Below are positions 1-6,023 of a stretch of DNA of 7,758 nucleotides, piece after piece (position 1 is the first letter of the stretch; each line of letters opens with the position of its first letter). This DNA is from Actinobacteria bacterium UBA7422. GTDB lineage: Bacteria; Actinomycetota; Actinomycetes; S36-B12. The DNA is taken from positions 1-7,758 of the forward strand of contig DKME01000121.1 in assembly GCA_002469525.1 (NCBI GenBank). The letters are read 5' to 3'. Below the pieces are notes generated by a model that saw nothing but the letters and a program-made list of their open reading frames with translations, did no database searches and had not been told where the DNA came from. The translations under genes were made by a program, and so were the position numbers.

Positions 1-27
1 ATCGGCACCGCTTAGCGTTTTAGCAGG

Positions 28-41
28 CGATTTGATAATCG
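28..41 (-). terminator. Weak hairpin after the flagellin stop
   Basis: A 5-bp stem (CGATT 28-32, AATCG 37-41) with a 4-base loop lies three bases past the flagellin stop codon (45-47). There is no U-run after it on the minus strand, so it is at best a weak terminator or 3'-end stabiliser. Confidence 0.2.
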
Positions 42-44
42 GAT

Positions 45-818
45 TTACAGGAGTTTAAACACCGCGTCAGACATTTGCATGGCCTGAGCTTGCAGGGCGG
101 CGGCGGGGTCTGCACCGATACTGGCCGAAGTCAGGTTCATCATCTCTTTCACAACACCCACATCAAGAGCCTGACCGATCGCCGCTTGCTGATTGACCAC
201 AGTGGACTCGAGAACCTGAAGCGAGTTTTGCATCGAGTTCAGATTCCCCGCATTTACCGACTGAGAATTAGTGATGGCTACGGCGGCCGCTTGGAACTCG
301 GCAATGCTGCCAGGCTGGACCGGGGTCCCGGAGTTGACCGGTCCAATGGAAGCAGGGGTCACCGTGATGCTGGCGCCGTTAGAGCCCACCGCGGCAGTCA
401 CCGAATTTCCGAGAACTGGAACCCCGCCAAACGTGGTGTTGGCACCAATAGAGTCGATTCCGGCTTGAACAGCCAAAAGCTGGCTGTCAATGGCCGCCGC
501 TGAGTCACCGCTTGCAGCCAGCCGATCTGTAGCTAAAGCCACGCCTTGCTGGGCAAGGGCGACTCCATTGGTGTACGCCGAGTCCGCCGTCTGCAGGACA
601 TTTACGGCGTTTTGAGTGCTCGTAATTGCGGTTTGAGTGGCAGCCAACGAAGAAACCAGACCCACTGGCGGGTTAGTCGGGGCAACCGGGGCTGCCTGGG
701 CTGCCTTCACCTCTCCCGAGATCTTTGCCAGCGCATTTGTGGCATTGGCTTGCAACAGGGCAATATCCGGCCGGGTGTTTACCCCGTTTGCACCGATTGC
801 GGCAATTTCAAATGACAT
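45..818 (-). CDS. Divergent short flagellin-like protein
   Basis: This 257-residue protein is probably a flagellar filament or minor filament protein, exported by the flagellar type III system and polymerised outside the cell. The C-terminus (about 219-257, with KEMMNL at 224-229 and a terminal VFKLL) matches the flagellin C-terminal D0/D1 helix. Residues about 75-137 (QTAD, then GIDSIGANTTFGG) match the N-terminal D1 helix and turn of flagellins. I see no Cys, Trp or His, as is usual in flagellins. The first ~65 residues are odd: the usual flagellin opening is not recognisable, and a Pro-rich stretch (44-51) breaks what should be a continuous helix. The start ATG has an AAGAGAGG ribosome site (825-832) six bases upstream. 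It follows the sigma-28 gene by 33 bp on the same strand, with no visible promoter between, so co-transcription is likely. A hook-associated (FlgL-like) protein is a less likely alternative because of the length. Confidence 0.75.
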   Translation of the reverse strand: MSFEIAAIGANGVNTRPDIALLQANATNALAKISGEVKAAQAAPVAPTNPPVGLVSSLAATQTAITSTQNAVNVLQTADSAYTNGVALAQQGVALATDRLAASGDSAAAIDSQLLAVQAGIDSIGANTTFGGVPVLGNSVTAAVGSNGASITVTPASIGPVNSGTPVQPGSIAEFQAAAVAITNSQSVNAGNLNSMQNSLQVLESTVVNQQAAIGQALDVGVVKEMMNLTSASIGADPAAALQAQAMQMSDAVFKLL

Positions 819-851
819 GACATACCTCTCTTACGTGGATACCAACAGTGT

Positions 852-1760
852 TCATGAGGCCATTCCGGCCGTACTTGGTTGAAGTGGTCGCTCGGCAGCC
901 GCTTTCTTTTCTTCGGTCAGCCGTTGATCCAAGCCCATCAACTGGTTTTCGGCAACGGCCGCGAAGTAGGCGGACCTTCGTCGGTCCACAGCCCCACCAG
1001 GCCTCGTTGACACCGGGACCTCTTCGGGAGCAAGATGCGTATTCATGCCGTCGCGCAACAGCACAAGCGCCTCAGCGCGCAACTGGGACACTCTGGACTC
1101 GGTCACCCCAAGGTCCTCAGCAATATCTGCCATGGCGTGGCCCTGAAGAAAGTAGCGCGTGATGACGACACCGAGACGGTCGGGAAGCGCTGTAACCGCC
1201 GCCCTCAGATACGTCTGGAACTCGCTTTCCAAGATATGGTCTTCAGGACCGCCGGACTCCGAATCCACGACTTCCTTTGAGGAGAAGCCCCCAGACGCAG
1301 CGTCCGCATCGAGGGAAAGCACGCTGCCACGGGAGAGGGACGCCTCCAAGCTGCAGAGCTCCTCGATGCTCACACCCATATATTCGGCGATTTCTGCCTT
1401 TTTTGGGGCGGAACCCAAAGTTGCAATCAGGTGGTCCACAGCTTGCTCGCGCACACGACCGGCCTGGCGAACGGAGCGGGACGCCCAGTCATTTCGTCGT
1501 AGGTCATCCATAATCGCTCCACGGATCCGAAGGGCTGCAAAGTGACGAAACGGCACCCCACGGTCCTCAGCGAAAGAATGAGCCGCTTGCACGAGGCCTT
1601 CAAGCCCCGCCGACCTTAATTCGTCTCGATCAATATGCGTGGGAAGTTTCATGGCGAGGCCGCTGACTACATACCCTACGAGAGCAAGATTGCTGGTCAC
1701 CAGCAACTGCTTCTCCGACGAGAGAGTCTGCTTTCCTCCTGAGGAAGTTGAGTTTTGCAT
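852..1760 (-). CDS. fliA: RNA polymerase sigma factor, FliA/WhiG (sigma-28) family
   Basis: This 302-residue alternative sigma factor would direct RNA polymerase to flagellar-type promoters. Region 2 spans about 20-95 and carries the family signature (IRGAIMDDLRRNDW at 79-92, then SRSVR). Region 3 spans about 96-150, an acidic/serine-rich linker follows, and region 4 (about 191-237) has a clear helix-turn-helix (ADIAEDLGVTESRVSQLR). The protein continues for ~65 residues past region 4 with an Arg/Glu-rich tail, much longer than in usual FliA. The ATG at 1758-1760 is chosen because AAAGGAG (1766-1772) lies five bases upstream. A longer GTG start at 1784 would fall inside a stable hairpin and has no ribosome site. 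It precedes the flagellin-like gene by 33 bp in an apparent operon and is divergent from a response regulator. FliA and WhiG cannot be separated by sequence alone; the flagellin neighbour favours FliA. Confidence 0.88.
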   Translation of the reverse strand: MQNSTSSGGKQTLSSEKQLLVTSNLALVGYVVSGLAMKLPTHIDRDELRSAGLEGLVQAAHSFAEDRGVPFRHFAALRIRGAIMDDLRRNDWASRSVRQAGRVREQAVDHLIATLGSAPKKAEIAEYMGVSIEELCSLEASLSRGSVLSLDADAASGGFSSKEVVDSESGGPEDHILESEFQTYLRAAVTALPDRLGVVITRYFLQGHAMADIAEDLGVTESRVSQLRAEALVLLRDGMNTHLAPEEVPVSTRPGGAVDRRRSAYFAAVAENQLMGLDQRLTEEKKAAAERPLQPSTAGMAS

Positions 1761-1777
1761 TTTGGCTCCTTTGTGCA

Positions 1778-1795
1778 CCAGCACCGAAGTGCTGG
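1778..1795 (-). promoter_or_regulatory. UUCG-capped hairpin in the sigma-gene leader
   Basis: On the minus strand CCAGCAC-TTCG-GTGCTGG forms a perfect 7-bp stem closed by a C(UUCG)G tetraloop, a very stable RNA loop. It ends five bases before the AAAGGAG ribosome site of the sigma factor gene. It could protect the 5' end of the mRNA or modulate access to the ribosome site. No U-run follows, so it is not a terminator. Confidence 0.6.
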
Positions 1796-2189
1796 CGAGA
1801 AAGTGAAATGAGCTTCCATGCCCAGGACCACCATGTGATGGCCCCTGATAACTATTTAATCGAAATCCTTTTCGATCCTGCTTTGCGACCGGACATGTGA
1901 TAGCACGTCCGGGGAGAGTTAAGCATCATGCGCCACGGGGGTGTCAATGTGGCAAATCCGTATTTGGTAAAAAAACATCGGTTTTTACTACATCAGCAAA
2001 CCTGTTTGGCAGTGTCGAGAAAAAATATCCTAAGGAACTGGACCCGGGGACCTAGCCCACCGTTCATTGGCCCGACACAGGATGTTCATTCCGCCATATT
2101 GAGTGAGCAGATTATTCGAATATGGCCTACGGTATCGCCGATGACTTGAGTTCAAAGCCGCGCTAAGGTAAAACCTAAAGAGGAGAGTC
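1796..2189. promoter_or_regulatory. Divergent intergenic region rich in dyads
   Basis: This ~400 bp separates the sigma gene (minus) from the response regulator (plus) and contains no convincing gene. Inverted repeats visible by eye are: CCAT-gtg-ATGG at 1831-1841; ATCGAAA-tcct-TTTCGAT at 1859-1876; CCGGAC...GTCCGG at 1889-1912, with an internal TG/CA extension after one mismatch; GTAAAAA...TTTTTAC at 1967-1988; and GCCATATT...AATATGGC at 2093-2126. CATGTGAT occurs twice (1832-1839, 1894-1901), and GTTCATT occurs twice 22 bp apart (2062-2068, 2084-2090). These are candidate binding sites for the response regulator or another regulator; no specific protein can be assigned from sequence. Confidence 0.5.
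2117..2144 (+). promoter_or_regulatory. Possible sigma-28-type promoter for the response regulator
   Basis: GCCGATGA (2137-2144) matches 7 of 8 bases of the sigma-28/WhiG -10 consensus GCCGATAA. It sits ~46 bp before the response-regulator start. The -35 position is weak: CGAA (2117-2120) at a 16-base spacing, against the expected TAAA. If real, the sigma factor encoded next door would drive this regulator. Confidence 0.25.
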
Positions 2190-2837
2190 ATGGGTCAAGG
2201 ATTCCAGCCGCGGGTGTTGGTGGTGGAAAACGATCCATTCACGCTCGCGCTTGTGAGACAAGCATTGATCGCCGCGAACTTTGCGGTAGTTGGGGCACCA
2301 GCGGTGCCCGATGCAATCTCCAAAATAGAATCGTTCTCGCCGCATGCAATCGTGACCGACTTGAATTTTGGGCATGGAGCTCCCACCGGAGCTGACCTGC
2401 TCGCTCACGTCGATGAGCACCACCCCTGGATCGGTAAAGTAGTGCTCACCTCGCACGGTTCGGCTTCATTGGCCTTACCCATGGGAAATCAACTCACTGA
2501 CGATGTCGTTTATCTGGTAAAAACCCAAGTGAGTTCAGTTTCCGATTTGGTGTCCGCGGTCAACGAATCGATCACCGGACAAACCGAAGCAACGGTTCCA
2601 CAAGTAAATTTGTCGGAACAAATTCGTATTAGCAAAGCACAAGGTCAAATTCTCTTGCTGATAGCCGAGGGTTACACAAATGCCGCGATCGCCAAGAAGC
2701 GCGGCGCCTCTGTTCGCTCGACAGAGGCTTTGGTCCAGCGAACCTTTACAGCTTTGGGCCTAGGAAATGATGCTGATTTCAATCCGAGGACAAAGGCGGT
2801 AAGAATGTGGCAGCAGGGGCAAATTTTTGTCAAGTAA
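2190..2837 (+). CDS. Response regulator, receiver plus LuxR-type HTH
   Basis: This 215-residue protein is a cytoplasmic DNA-binding response regulator, phosphorylated by an unidentified partner kinase. The receiver domain (about 8-128) shows the acidic pocket E13/D15 (VVEND), the phospho-acceptor D57 (VTDLNFG), the switch residues T87/S88 (VLTSHG) and the conserved K111. The C-terminal part (about 142-210) is a LuxR/FixJ-like helix-turn-helix with GYTNAAIAKKRGASVRSTEA at 161-180; the match is recognisable but not canonical. The ATG has an AGGAG ribosome site (2181-2185) four bases upstream. It is transcribed away from the sigma/flagellin pair, so a role in motility control is plausible but inferred only from position. 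No histidine kinase lies in the window, so its signal is unknown. It is convergent with the DUF4287-type gene, 31 bp away. Confidence 0.8.
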   Translation: MGQGFQPRVLVVENDPFTLALVRQALIAANFAVVGAPAVPDAISKIESFSPHAIVTDLNFGHGAPTGADLLAHVDEHHPWIGKVVLTSHGSASLALPMGNQLTDDVVYLVKTQVSSVSDLVSAVNESITGQTEATVPQVNLSEQIRISKAQGQILLLIAEGYTNAAIAKKRGASVRSTEALVQRTFTALGLGNDADFNPRTKAVRMWQQGQIFVK

Positions 2838-2844
2838 CGGTCCA

Positions 2845-2857
2845 TGACAACCTGTCA
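2845..2857. terminator. Small hairpin between convergent genes
   Basis: TGACA-acc-TGTCA forms a short dyad in the 31-bp gap between the stop of the response regulator and the stop of the minus-strand gene. It has no T-run on either side, so termination here is doubtful. Confidence 0.2.
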
Positions 2858-2868
2858 CCCCCGGATAA

Positions 2869-3453
2869 TCATCTCTTAATTGTCAACTCCACCATTTTGC
2901 GCATCAGTTTGGTGTCAACTTTCCAATCGACAGGCACCTTGAAAGTCTTTTTGTTCACAACATAGCGAGACAGGTCTGATGCTAGTTCGGTAAGGACTTC
3001 GGTTCTCGTGGGTCCCAGCAGGATGTGGTTCTGGTGCACTGAAACCCCCATGATGTACCGGTCACCTATCTGGGCGAATGGGTGATTCCACGCAATGACA
3101 ACATCCATTTTCTTGTACTTACCCGTCATAGCCTTAAAAATTGAGCGCACGGTTTCGCACTTAACATCGTCAAACTGCCTCAAGTAGTCATCCACGCTCA
3201 CGTATTTGCGTGAAGTGGTGGAGCCACGGGAATACAGGACCAATGCATTCGCATGGGCTTGGCTAAATCCGTAATTCTCCCGAAGATACGCGATCTGCTC
3301 GGGATATTTCCGATCTGAGATTTCCTTCATTTGATCAAACCAATACGTCATGGGCTGCTCGTATTTCTTCTCAATTGCAGGGAAATACGAAGCCCGATCC
3401 GGATTCGCCGCCATTATCTGATCGTACTGCCCCCGCTTTTCACATACGGACAA
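2869..3453 (-). CDS. DUF4287 / DUF1801-type protein of unknown function
   Basis: This is a 194-residue soluble protein with no signal peptide or membrane segment. Residues about 17-77 resemble DUF4287: a pattern like 'Y..AIEKKYEQPMTYWFDQMKEI' ending in the hallmark GFSQAHANALVLYSRG (62-77). Residues about 90-192 resemble the DUF1801 (YdhG-like) fold: an alpha/beta domain with a predicted exposed hydrophobic strand (YIMGVSVHQNHILLGP) and a closing K-x-FKVPVDWKVD segment followed by a basic helix. The combination occurs in many bacteria; the biochemical role is unknown to me. The start is TTG (3451-3453), supported by GGAGG (3464-3468) ten bases upstream. An ATG thirteen codons in (3412-3414) is the alternative and would keep both domains intact, but it has a poorer ribosome site. 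It is divergent from the Fe-S reductase with only 67 bp between. The DUF1801 half is less certain than the DUF4287 half. Confidence 0.75.
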   Translation of the reverse strand: MSVCEKRGQYDQIMAANPDRASYFPAIEKKYEQPMTYWFDQMKEISDRKYPEQIAYLRENYGFSQAHANALVLYSRGSTTSRKYVSVDDYLRQFDDVKCETVRSIFKAMTGKYKKMDVVIAWNHPFAQIGDRYIMGVSVHQNHILLGPTRTEVLTELASDLSRYVVNKKTFKVPVDWKVDTKLMRKMVELTIKR

Positions 3454-3520
3454 ATCCGCCCTACCTCCAAATAGCCGCGGGTAATGAGTGGCATTCCCAG
3501 AATGTGAGTAGATTTGCCCA
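3454..3520. promoter_or_regulatory. Short divergent gap with both start regions
   Basis: These 67 bp must hold the leaders of the DUF4287-type gene and the Fe-S reductase. The only clear element is the minus-strand GGAGG at 3464-3468. No good ribosome site precedes the plus-strand ATG, so that mRNA may be leaderless or very short-leadered. I cannot define a -35/-10 pair on either strand with confidence. Confidence 0.3.
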
Positions 3521-5731
3521 ATGGATCAGATGCTCATTCGTGGACTCGTCGGCACAGTGCTTGCTCTAGTACTTATCGCCTTTGCGGCTAAACGCGGATG
3601 GTTCCTTTTCGCACTAGCCCGTAGCGGTCGCCAGTCGGTCGGTCGCTTCACTGATCCCACAATTCGTGTCGAGGCAGAAGCAACTGAAGTCTTAGGTCAA
3701 AAGAAACTTCTGAAGTGGATAGTTCCCGGCATTGCCCACGTATTCGCATTCTGGGGGTTCCTCGTTCTGGGCCTCACTATCATCGAAGCTTTCGGCGCCC
3801 TTTACGTCGCTGACTTCGCGGTACCGATCATCGGAACTTGGGCGATCGTTGGTTTCGCGGAAGACCTCTTCGCGATTCTTGTCCTTGTTGGTATCGCAAT
3901 TTTTGCACTCATACGTTTAACAAATGACCCTCGCAAAGATGGCCGCGCATCCCGATTCTTCGGTTCGCACACTGCCGGTGCTTGGCTGATTCTGTTCATG
4001 ATCTTCAACGTTATTTGGACGCTGTTCCTTTACCGCGCCGCTCAGGTGAACACAGGTGTGTTCCCATTCCCTGACGGTGCATTTGCGTCCGAATACTTCG
4101 CGACTTGGATTAACGGCCTCAGCATTCACACAAACGAATGGATTGAAACCGTTGGCTTGTGGCTCAACATCGGCGTGATTCTTGTTCTCCTGCTGATTGT
4201 TCTCAACAGTAAGCACCTTCACATTTTTACTGCACCCGTCAACGTCTACACATCACGTCGACCCAACGCACTTGGACCTTTGCAGCCAATCATGTTTGAC
4301 GGCAAGCCACTTGACTTTGAAGACCCACCGGAGGAAGCACTTTTCGGTAAGGGTCATATCTCTGAGTTCACGTGGAAGAACTACGTCGACTTCATGGCCT
4401 GCACCGAGTGTGGTCGCTGCCAAGATCAGTGTCCCGCTTGGAACACCGAAAAACCACTCAGCCCCAAGCTGCTGATCATGGACCTTCGGGACAATCTCTT
4501 TGAATCCTCGGACTACCTACTCGCAGCTAAAGGTTCCACACTTGGATCAGGTGAGTTCGACGAGAAGGCACTCGCTGGACTGACTTCCGAACAACAGGAA
4601 TTACTGCAGCGACCATTCATCGGAGATCGCTCAGAGACCGAACACGCTGGCACCGACGGTTACACCTACGACGGTCACCGAGACTTCTCACTCGAACTCC
4701 CCGTGATCGGAAACGACGTTCTGTGGTCCTGCACCATGTGTGGCGCGTGCGTGAACCAGTGTCCTGTCGACATTGAACACATTGATCACATTGCCGACAT
4801 GCGACGCAACCAGGTCATGGTTGCCTCTGACTTCCCCAACGAACTGAACGGGATGTTTAAGAACGTTGAAACCAAGGGCAACCCATGGGGCATGAACGCT
4901 GCCGATCGAAATGCCTGGATCTCCGAAGTTCCCTTTGACGTTCGGGTTTTTGGGCGCGACGGTGAAGAGGTAATCCCAGCCGACGTCGACTACCTGTTCT
5001 GGGTCGGTTGCGCCGGCGCGTTCGAAGACCGCGCAAAAGCCACCACAAAAGCTGTCGCTGAACTCCTTCACACAGCAGGCGTCAACTTCATGGTGTTGGG
5101 TGACGGCGAGACATGCACCGGCGATCCTGCACGCCGCGCCGGAAACGAGTTCATCTACCAAATGCAGGCAATGCAAAATGTCGAGATGCTGAACGAGATC
5201 AAGGCGACCAAGATTGTGGTCACCTGCCCGCACTGCTTGAACACACTCAAGCGCGAGTATCCACAAATCGGCGGCGACTACGACGTTGTTCACCACACTC
5301 AACTACTCCGTGAGTTGGTCAACACCAATCGACTCACCCCGATTACCGAACCTGGTGAGAGCGTGACCTACCACGACCCCTGCTACCTGGGTCGTCACAA
5401 CAATATCTACACACCACCACGTGAACTCATAGAAGCCACGGGTGCGAAGAAGATTGAAATGGAACGTTCAGGCGACAAGTCGTTCTGTTGCGGTGCCGGT
5501 GGTGCTCGCATGTGGATGGAAGAAAAAATTGGAACCCACGTTAATAAGAACCGCGGTGACGAAGCAATCGCAACTGGAGCTAAAACAATCGCTGTTGCGT
5601 GCCCGTTCTGTTCGGTAATGCTCAATGACGCGGTCACCTCACGGCAACAGGAAGGTCTCGCCGAAGGCGTCGTGGTCTCTGACGTGGCAACCCTGCTGCT
5701 CGAGGCGACTAGAAAAAAGACGTTTAGCTAA
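3521..5731 (+). CDS. Membrane-anchored 4Fe-4S / CCG-domain oxidoreductase (heterodisulfide-reductase-like)
   Basis: This 736-residue protein is a probable quinone-linked or heme-linked electron-transfer reductase of the inner membrane. The N-terminal ~235 residues hold about five membrane segments (roughly 7-25, 68-90, 103-131, 151-172, 206-230), as in NarI-like cytochrome b subunits. Histidines near helix ends (H73, H232, H234 in SKHLHIF) are candidate heme ligands. Two ferredoxin-type cluster sites follow: CTECGRCQDQCP (294-305) and CTMCGACVNQCP (404-415). Two CCG domains complete it: GCAGAFEDR at 496-504, with ETCTGDPARR around C532 and CPHC at 569-572; then DPCYLGRH at C621, FCCGAGG at 656-657 and CPFC at 694-697. 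The first CCG domain reads C-T-G, with Thr replacing the second cysteine. The architecture resembles the actinobacterial Rv0338c-type Fe-S reductases, from memory. The start is ambiguous: ATG 3521 or ATG 3530, neither with a good ribosome site. The substrate is unknown. The C-terminus overlaps the convergent TetR fragment by 8 bp. Confidence 0.9.
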   Translation: MDQMLIRGLVGTVLALVLIAFAAKRGWFLFALARSGRQSVGRFTDPTIRVEAEATEVLGQKKLLKWIVPGIAHVFAFWGFLVLGLTIIEAFGALYVADFAVPIIGTWAIVGFAEDLFAILVLVGIAIFALIRLTNDPRKDGRASRFFGSHTAGAWLILFMIFNVIWTLFLYRAAQVNTGVFPFPDGAFASEYFATWINGLSIHTNEWIETVGLWLNIGVILVLLLIVLNSKHLHIFTAPVNVYTSRRPNALGPLQPIMFDGKPLDFEDPPEEALFGKGHISEFTWKNYVDFMACTECGRCQDQCPAWNTEKPLSPKLLIMDLRDNLFESSDYLLAAKGSTLGSGEFDEKALAGLTSEQQELLQRPFIGDRSETEHAGTDGYTYDGHRDFSLELPVIGNDVLWSCTMCGACVNQCPVDIEHIDHIADMRRNQVMVASDFPNELNGMFKNVETKGNPWGMNAADRNAWISEVPFDVRVFGRDGEEVIPADVDYLFWVGCAGAFEDRAKATTKAVAELLHTAGVNFMVLGDGETCTGDPARRAGNEFIYQMQAMQNVEMLNEIKATKIVVTCPHCLNTLKREYPQIGGDYDVVHHTQLLRELVNTNRLTPITEPGESVTYHDPCYLGRHNNIYTPPRELIEATGAKKIEMERSGDKSFCCGAGGARMWMEEKIGTHVNKNRGDEAIATGAKTIAVACPFCSVMLNDAVTSRQQEGLAEGVVVSDVATLLLEATRKKTFS

Positions 5732-5744
5732 ACACTCGATCGAG
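5722..5744. repeat. Two adjacent perfect palindromes at convergent gene ends
   Basis: GTTTAGCTAAAC (5722-5733) is a perfect 12-bp palindrome holding the stop codons of both convergent reading frames, so both proteins end Phe-Ser-stop through the same sequence. One base later CTCGATCGAG (5735-5744) is a perfect 10-bp palindrome. With no loop bases these are better suited to protein binding than to forming strong terminator hairpins. A run of A (5712-5717) precedes them on the plus strand, i.e. a T-run follows on the minus strand. Confidence 0.6.
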
Positions 5745-5951
5745 CATCTGGTCAACCAAGGCGATCCAGTCCTCATTGTCGTATTTGGTGTCAGACACGT
5801 CGTTGATTGCTTGTCCCAAGGTATAAGCCTGAATCATGACTGCCCCTGCACGTGGACTGTAGCCACTGGCGAGCCAACCTCGGTTCTGTGATTCACGAAA
5901 TAGGTCCTCTGGCGAACCGTGTCCGACAGGGTCCAAGTAGTCAGTAATTGA
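5724..5951 (-). pseudogene. C-terminal fragment of a TetR-type regulator
   Basis: This is an open frame of 75 residues closed upstream by an in-frame TAG (5952-5954). The segment RAGAVMIQAYTLGQAINDVSD and the end WIALVDQMLDRV resemble the last ligand-domain helices of actinobacterial TetR-family repressors. The DNA-binding helix-turn-helix and most of the ligand domain (roughly 120 residues) are missing, and none of the three upstream minus-strand frames restores them. The only start in frame is TTG at 5936, with no ribosome site. I read it as a truncated remnant cut at or near the repeats at 5936-5992. The TetR assignment rests on a short region and is moderate; an unrelated small protein cannot be excluded. 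Confidence 0.5.
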
Positions 5952-5956
5952 CTACT
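5936..5956. repeat. 8-bp inverted repeat at the broken end of the TetR fragment
   Basis: AGTAGTCA (5936-5943) and TGACTACT (5949-5956) form a perfect inverted repeat with a 5-base loop. It spans the point where coding similarity of the TetR-like fragment ends. Confidence 0.6.
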
Positions 5957-5981
5957 GACGTCTGCCAACTACTGCCGTCTG
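5951..5981. repeat. Direct repeat, 14-bp unit, 17-bp period
   Basis: ACTACTGACGTCTG (5951-5964) recurs as ACTACTGCCGTCTG (5968-5981), 13 of 14 bases identical. The first copy shares its left end with the inverted repeat at 5936-5956. GCCAACT (5964-5970) and AGTTGGC (5986-5992) add a second, looser dyad. Such clusters are typical of integrase/excisionase arm sites or regulator operators; which applies here is unknown. Confidence 0.6.
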
Positions 5982-6001
5982 TAACAGTTGGCCTCTACGA
6001 C

Positions 6002-6023
6002 ACTTTGTGCGAACTTTGTGCGA
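6002..6023. repeat. Perfect tandem repeat, 11 bp twice
   Basis: ACTTTGTGCGA occurs twice head to tail (6002-6012 and 6013-6023) with no mismatch. An 11-bp period is close to one helical turn, so a protein could bind both copies on one DNA face. It lies in a gene-free stretch between the TetR fragment and the excisionase-like gene. Confidence 0.7.

Noticed and set aside
1967..1988. GTAAAAA...TTTTTAC considered as an intrinsic terminator
   Set aside because: The stem is all A/T apart from the ends and there is no gene ending nearby; it is better listed as part of the regulatory region.
1928..2149. A 73-residue plus-strand reading frame in the divergent regulatory region
   Set aside because: No ribosome site at good spacing, no recognisable domain, composition unlike the neighbours, and it overlaps the dyads and possible promoter of the response regulator.
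4688..5302. A 204-residue minus-strand reading frame inside the Fe-S reductase
   Set aside because: It lies wholly antisense to a gene with strong motif support; its residues (many Val/His/Asp) are what the codon use of the opposite strand would give.
5936..6023. Repeat cluster considered as a CRISPR array or replication iterons
   Set aside because: Units differ in sequence and spacing, no more than two copies each are present, and there is no Cas or Rep gene nearby.
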